Of a stretch of DNA of 64,000 nucleotides, positions 60,384-64,000 are shown piece by piece; positions within the stretch are counted from its first letter, which is position 1; the number at the start of each line of letters is the position of its first letter. The stretch is taken from contig DASXVO010000007.1 in NCBI GenBank assembly GCA_036504215.1, forward strand, positions 46,599 through 110,598, given 5' to 3'. The translations under genes and the position numbers were made by a program. Under the pieces are notes generated by a model. The model saw nothing but the letters and a program-made list of their open reading frames with translations. It ran no database searches and was not told the origin of the DNA. Origin of the DNA: Vicinamibacterales bacterium. GTDB lineage: Bacteria; Acidobacteriota; Vicinamibacteria; Vicinamibacterales; Fen-181.

Positions 60384-61460
60384 ATGACCCACCATCGCAC
60401 TACCGTCGGCGCCGGCTTGCTCGTCGCGCTCGTGGGAGCAATCGGATTCGCCACCTCCGTGGCGTGGCGGTCCGGGCCAACCCGTCGCGAGCCGGCATCC
60501 ACCGTGGCGCTCGTCGAGGGCCAGGCAATCACGGCGGACGATCTCGACCTGCGTCTGTCCGAGATTCTGCCGATGGCGTCTTACCACGGTCGCATCGAGC
60601 CCGCCCGTCTTGTCTCCCTGAAGCGCGCTGCGCTCGACGAACTGGTTCTCGACGAACTCATCTACCGCGAGGCGGTTGCCCATGGTCAGCACCCGGCGTC
60701 GGATGCAGTGGACACCGAGGTTTCTGCCGCCAGGGCGCGCTTCGACAGCGTCGACGAATTCGCCGCGGCCCTCCGAGAGAACGGACTCGACGAGGCCGGG
60801 TTCAGGGCACGCGCGGGTCGCTCAATCCTCGTGCGCGCCGCCCGCGCCGCCCACGCGCGACTCGAGGTGTCCGCGGCGGATATCGCCGCCTACTACCGTG
60901 ACAATGGTGCGAAGTTCCAACGGCCCGACCAGGTGCACTTGCTGGAGATCCTCTTCCGCGTCGATCCTGCCGACCCGACTTCGCGCGGGCCCGCCGAGAG
61001 GAAGGCGCGGGTGGTTCTTGCGCGCCTGCGCCAGGGCGAGAGCTTCGCCGTGTTGGCGCGCGACCTCTCGGAGGACGAGTACCGGGTGAAAGACGGGGAC
61101 ATGGGGCTCGTGCATCGCGGCCGGCTCGATCGGGAATTCGAAGATGCGGTCTTCACCGCCCCCCTCAGGCAACCCGCGCTCGCACGGTCGCTCTACGGGG
61201 TCCAGGTGTTCGAGGTGGTCGAGCGTCAGCCGGCAGCACAGCTCACGCTCGACGAGGCGTGGCCGGACATCGGCGTGCGCCTGACGCGGCAGCGCCGCAG
61301 CGAAGACCTTCGCGCGTGGAAGGCGCATCTGCTCGCCGGTTCGCACGTCGAGATTCGCGACGCGGCACTTCGCGGGGCTCAGCCGGCAGAGTTGGCGATG
61401 GACAGTGCGGCGCTCGGGCCTGGTCGCGGCCGCTGGGGCGCGACTGCGGGTCGTCGATGA
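60384..61460 (+). CDS. Parvulin-type peptidyl-prolyl isomerase (SurA/PrsA-like chaperone)
   Basis: A 358-residue periplasmic chaperone with an N-terminal membrane anchor or signal (about residues 9-27), a helical SurA-like N-terminal domain (about 40-165) and a parvulin domain (about 180-275): VHLLEILFRVDPAD, GESFAVLARDLSEDE, GDMGLVHRGRLDREFEDAVF. It may help fold the neighbouring cytochrome or the outer-membrane barrel. The stop overlaps the next start in ATGA, a direct sign of coupling with the barrel gene. Confidence 0.86.
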   Translation: MTHHRTTVGAGLLVALVGAIGFATSVAWRSGPTRREPASTVALVEGQAITADDLDLRLSEILPMASYHGRIEPARLVSLKRAALDELVLDELIYREAVAHGQHPASDAVDTEVSAARARFDSVDEFAAALRENGLDEAGFRARAGRSILVRAARAAHARLEVSAADIAAYYRDNGAKFQRPDQVHLLEILFRVDPADPTSRGPAERKARVVLARLRQGESFAVLARDLSEDEYRVKDGDMGLVHRGRLDREFEDAVFTAPLRQPALARSLYGVQVFEVVERQPAAQLTLDEAWPDIGVRLTRQRRSEDLRAWKAHLLAGSHVEIRDAALRGAQPAELAMDSAALGPGRGRWGATAGRR

Positions 61461-63931
61461 GCCATCGGGACTCGTTCGTGGCCGATACGTCCCGCGCCGC
61501 CCGGCCGGCCGGCGGCCTGAATGCCGCGGACGTGTTCGTCCGCCGGCATGCGTGGCCGATTGCCGCGGTGCTCGTTCTGGCGCTCTCGAGCGACGGCGCC
61601 ACCGCCTGGGCCAGCGAAGCCGCGCACGTTGGCAGCCGTCCCGCGCCAGTGCTCGAGCGACGTGACGCGCACGCGCAGGTTCTGATCGTCCTTGCGCCCG
61701 GGACACCGATCCAGGTCTTCGACCGGGAGCAGGACTGGTGCTGGGTCGTGGTGGCGACCGATAGGTCGGGAGGGACCACGCGTTCGGGATGGATTCGGCA
61801 GGCGTGGCTGGTCTCTGGCGCGTCGGTTCCCGCGCCGCCCGCGGAACGGCGGGCGCACACGGAACTCACCGTTCGTCTCGGTCCCGTCACAGTAGGGAAC
61901 CAGGCACCTTCCTCAATCGAGGTCAACGGCCCGGCGCGGAGGACGAGCGGGCCTTCGGCGGCCGGCGCCCCTCGAGAATTCGTCGAGACGCCCGGCCCCT
62001 CGGTCGCTGTGGGGGGGGGCGTTGGCGCGGAACCCCGCACGGCAATCCGCGGCGGTTCATCGGGCACTCCACCCGTGCCCGTGGGCAGCCAGCCCGAGCG
62101 TGGCTCCGCGCTGGGCACGTGGTTTCAGCCGCGATCGCTCCGCGGCTCCGTCGGGTTCGGCTACCAGTCCGCGAACGTGGACCAGGCGTCCGGACACCTG
62201 GATGAGCGGCTGTTGAACGGCATCGGCACCGTCGCCTCGTCGTTCGCAGTGCTGGACCCCGGCATCCTCACCGTCGACCTGTCCGGCGAGTTTCAGCTGG
62301 GTCGGACGACGAGCAGGTCCTCGACGAACGCCTTTCAGGACCGCACGGGTCTCAACAGCTATCGCGTCGAGTTCGGCGTGCTCTCCGTTCGGGCAGCCCC
62401 GCTGCGCATCTACACCGACCGCGTGTCGTCGAGGAGCGATCTGCGGTCGGCCGGGGATTCGCTGGATCCGCTCCGGCGCACGCAGGGCGTCCGCACCGCC
62501 ACAGGGTTCACGTGGGACGTCAACGCGCCACGCCTCCCGCGACTTCAATTGTCCGCGTCGACGGGCGAGCAGCGCGACGAGCGCAATTACCTGTTCGGAT
62601 ACGGCTCGACGAGCCGGGAACAGCGCGCCGAGATTCGGGCGACGGACGATCGCGGTGCCGGACGATTCGACGTGGACTTCACCCACTCCTCGGTCGCCTA
62701 CGATGTGCCCGATGCCGGCATGCGCAGCGCGACTGGCACCGACCTCCTGCTCGCCAGCGGCCGTGTGATGCCAGGGCCGCGCCTGTCGATGGACCTGCGG
62801 GCTCGCGCCTCACGCTTCCGGTTGAGCGCGGGGTCCCAGGGCAGCACGGTCACGGGCCTTGGCGGTGAAGGCAGTGTCCGCTACCAGTTGGCGAAGAACC
62901 TCTCCGCGTCGGGTCGCTACGCGGTATCGACCAACGCGTTCGAGGCCGTCCTCTCCGGCCAATTGGGCGCCGGCCAGGTCGGCGTCACCGCTGTCACGGG
63001 TCCCTCGCAGTTGACGACCCGCACGGCCTTCCGGGACGGTGAAGCCCGCGTGGAGTATTCGACTCGGCCCTTCACGGCCGCCGCCATTCTGAAGACCGTG
63101 TCGTTCGGTGTGCCCGGCGACCAGCCGGCCACCCTGACGGCATTGACGACGGTGGGCGGTCTCGTGCACGCGGAGCGGACGGTGAACGGCCTCACCGTGT
63201 CGGCAGGGGGGGACGCGTCTGTCGGCAGGGCGCAGTCGAATCGCAGTGCCGTGCAGCCGTACCGCGACGGGGGCATCCAGTTCAGCGTGTCGGGCCACGC
63301 CGGGAAGCTCATGCGATTCGGTACCGACGGCAGCCTTCGGCGTGTCGCCCGCCTCGACTTCTTCCCGGTCAGCCTCGAATCCCGATCTGTCACCGCCCGC
63401 CTCGAGATGACCCGTCCGCGCTGGGCGACCGTCCGTGTCGCCGTGACGCAGTACGACACGCTGCGCGATATCGTGTTCTCCGACAGTCGCGACCGGCACG
63501 CCGGCTACACGGTCGGCGTGGACTCGCCGTGGTACAACCTCGCGGTGGACATGGGCCAGACCGACACGAACTCGTTGCTCCTGGCTCCATCGGTGCTCGG
63601 CAACCGCCCCGACGTTGCCGTGCTGATCGCGTCGCGGCCCGATCTGTTCGGAAGCCTGCTGGCCGCAAGCGACCGGTCCCGTGTCTTCAGCCTCCAGGTC
63701 AGGCCGTTCGGCGGCCTGACCATCCAGGCCCGTGTTCGCCGGCAGGACCAACGCTACCCGGGCCTGTTCGGGTTCCAGATTCGCGGCGAACAGGTGTGGG
63801 CGACCTACCAGGTGCGGGACGTGCAACTCGAGGTTGGGCTGGAGTCGTTCGACTCGGTGACCTCGTTCGGCCGCGTCCGCGACCGCCGCCTGTTCGTGAA
63901 GGTCCGCCGCGACCTGGTGTTCTTCCGATGA
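61457..63931 (+). CDS. Large outer-membrane beta-barrel with an N-terminal SH3-like domain
   Basis: An 824-residue exported protein. After a hydrophobic signal (about residues 33-55) there is a bacterial SH3-like module (about 62-125, VLIVLAPGTPIQVFDREQDW), a Pro/Gly-rich linker (about 130-215), and a long series of amphipathic strands ending in F-F-R, which fits an outer-membrane beta-barrel with about 20 or more strands. It is coupled to the parvulin gene by ATGA and to the following gene by another ATGA. Together with the upstream cytochrome it could act as a conduit porin, but no known MtrB motif is recognised. Confidence 0.75.
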   Translation: MSHRDSFVADTSRAARPAGGLNAADVFVRRHAWPIAAVLVLALSSDGATAWASEAAHVGSRPAPVLERRDAHAQVLIVLAPGTPIQVFDREQDWCWVVVATDRSGGTTRSGWIRQAWLVSGASVPAPPAERRAHTELTVRLGPVTVGNQAPSSIEVNGPARRTSGPSAAGAPREFVETPGPSVAVGGGVGAEPRTAIRGGSSGTPPVPVGSQPERGSALGTWFQPRSLRGSVGFGYQSANVDQASGHLDERLLNGIGTVASSFAVLDPGILTVDLSGEFQLGRTTSRSSTNAFQDRTGLNSYRVEFGVLSVRAAPLRIYTDRVSSRSDLRSAGDSLDPLRRTQGVRTATGFTWDVNAPRLPRLQLSASTGEQRDERNYLFGYGSTSREQRAEIRATDDRGAGRFDVDFTHSSVAYDVPDAGMRSATGTDLLLASGRVMPGPRLSMDLRARASRFRLSAGSQGSTVTGLGGEGSVRYQLAKNLSASGRYAVSTNAFEAVLSGQLGAGQVGVTAVTGPSQLTTRTAFRDGEARVEYSTRPFTAAAILKTVSFGVPGDQPATLTALTTVGGLVHAERTVNGLTVSAGGDASVGRAQSNRSAVQPYRDGGIQFSVSGHAGKLMRFGTDGSLRRVARLDFFPVSLESRSVTARLEMTRPRWATVRVAVTQYDTLRDIVFSDSRDRHAGYTVGVDSPWYNLAVDMGQTDTNSLLLAPSVLGNRPDVAVLIASRPDLFGSLLAASDRSRVFSLQVRPFGGLTIQARVRRQDQRYPGLFGFQIRGEQVWATYQVRDVQLEVGLESFDSVTSFGRVRDRRLFVKVRRDLVFFR

Positions 63932-63942
63932 ACGGAGACGCT

Positions 63943-64000
63943 GTGACTCCTCGACCGTCCGGGCGACGCCGTTTGGCCCTGGCCTGCGGGACGAGCCTCG
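63943..64000 (+). CDS. Start of a gene cut by the right edge
   Basis: A GTG at 63943 after GGAG (5-nt spacing) opens a frame reading VTPRPSGRRRLALACGTSL, basic then hydrophobic, like the beginning of a signal peptide. An in-frame ATG at 63928 overlaps the barrel stop in ATGA and is the other possible start. Too short to identify; it is probably the fourth gene of the cytochrome-barrel operon. Confidence 0.55.
   Translation, partial: MTPRPSGRRRLALACGTSL

Noticed and set aside
1..64000. CRISPR arrays, insertion sequences, prophage, tRNA or rRNA genes
   Set aside because: I saw no regularly spaced repeats of CRISPR type, no transposase or integrase motif, and no tRNA-like T-loop in a proper cloverleaf context.

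Overview
The window is very GC-rich, densely coded and chromosomal in character. It has no tRNA or rRNA gene, CRISPR array, phage or transposon that I can recognise. The gene content suggests a soil or sediment Acidobacteriota of the Vicinamibacteria type: exported M28 and S9 peptidases, a DUF5916 outer-membrane protein, a GWxTD protein, a Tat-exported Gfo/Idh oxidoreductase with a DUF1080 partner, small multihaem cytochromes c, and many secreted proteins of unknown function. This placement is inferred from family content only.

Layout. 1-3.5 kb: 5' part of leuA, a divergent LysR regulator and a HEAT-repeat protein. 3.6-10.1 kb: a lipoprotein amidohydrolase, a helix-hairpin-helix protein, truA, a serine acetyltransferase, proline dehydrogenase, an azurin and a coupled membrane protein. 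10.0-14.2 kb: a methionine operon on the minus strand, hom-metY-metX, preceded by two consecutive leader-peptide attenuators. 14.3-22.2 kb: a DUF362 protein, a DUF5916 protein and an Lhr-type helicase. 22.2-31.6 kb: a minus-strand signalling and cell-wall cluster holding two FHA proteins, a SEDS glycosyltransferase fused to a class B penicillin-binding protein, a Ser/Thr kinase, a PP2C phosphatase with an external beta-helix, and a 31-residue membrane microprotein. 31.8-35.2 kb: a sigma-54 activator with a degenerate receiver and three poorly known genes. 35.3-39.9 kb: a glycyl radical enzyme, a Gfo/Idh oxidoreductase and a DUF1080 protein. 40-45 kb: an M28 peptidase and a head-to-head ornithine cyclodeaminase-like and aminotransferase pair. 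45-53 kb: mostly secreted proteins and one decayed hybrid sensor kinase. 53-59 kb: a tetrahaem cytochrome, fbaB, an S9 peptidase, a truncated PEP mutase followed by a split phosphonopyruvate or sulfopyruvate decarboxylase, and phhA. 59.6-64 kb: a tetrahaem cytochrome, a parvulin isomerase, an outer-membrane beta-barrel and the start of another gene.

The strongest signal is the control region of the methionine operon (13.74-14.17 kb, minus strand). A promoter places transcription start at or next to the ATG of a 28-codon leader with three consecutive Thr codons and alternating Met codons. A hairpin with a U-rich tail follows. A second leader with seven Met codons and a second hairpin with a U tract come next, and then hom. 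Each leader contains a segment complementary to the 5' arm of its own terminator: 9 nt for leader 1 and 10 nt for leader 2, where it overlaps the stop codon. That is the architecture of ribosome-mediated attenuation, here doubled and reading methionine (plus threonine). The hom product is short and appears to lack an ACT domain, which would suit control at transcription.

The second system is the kinase/FHA/PP2C/SEDS-PBP block. It recalls the actinobacterial fhaA-fhaB-pstP-rodA-pbpA-pknB locus, but with rodA and pbpA as one gene, a beta-helix ectodomain on the phosphatase, and three T-R-R-T repeats in the kinase juxtamembrane linker that could be FHA docking sites.
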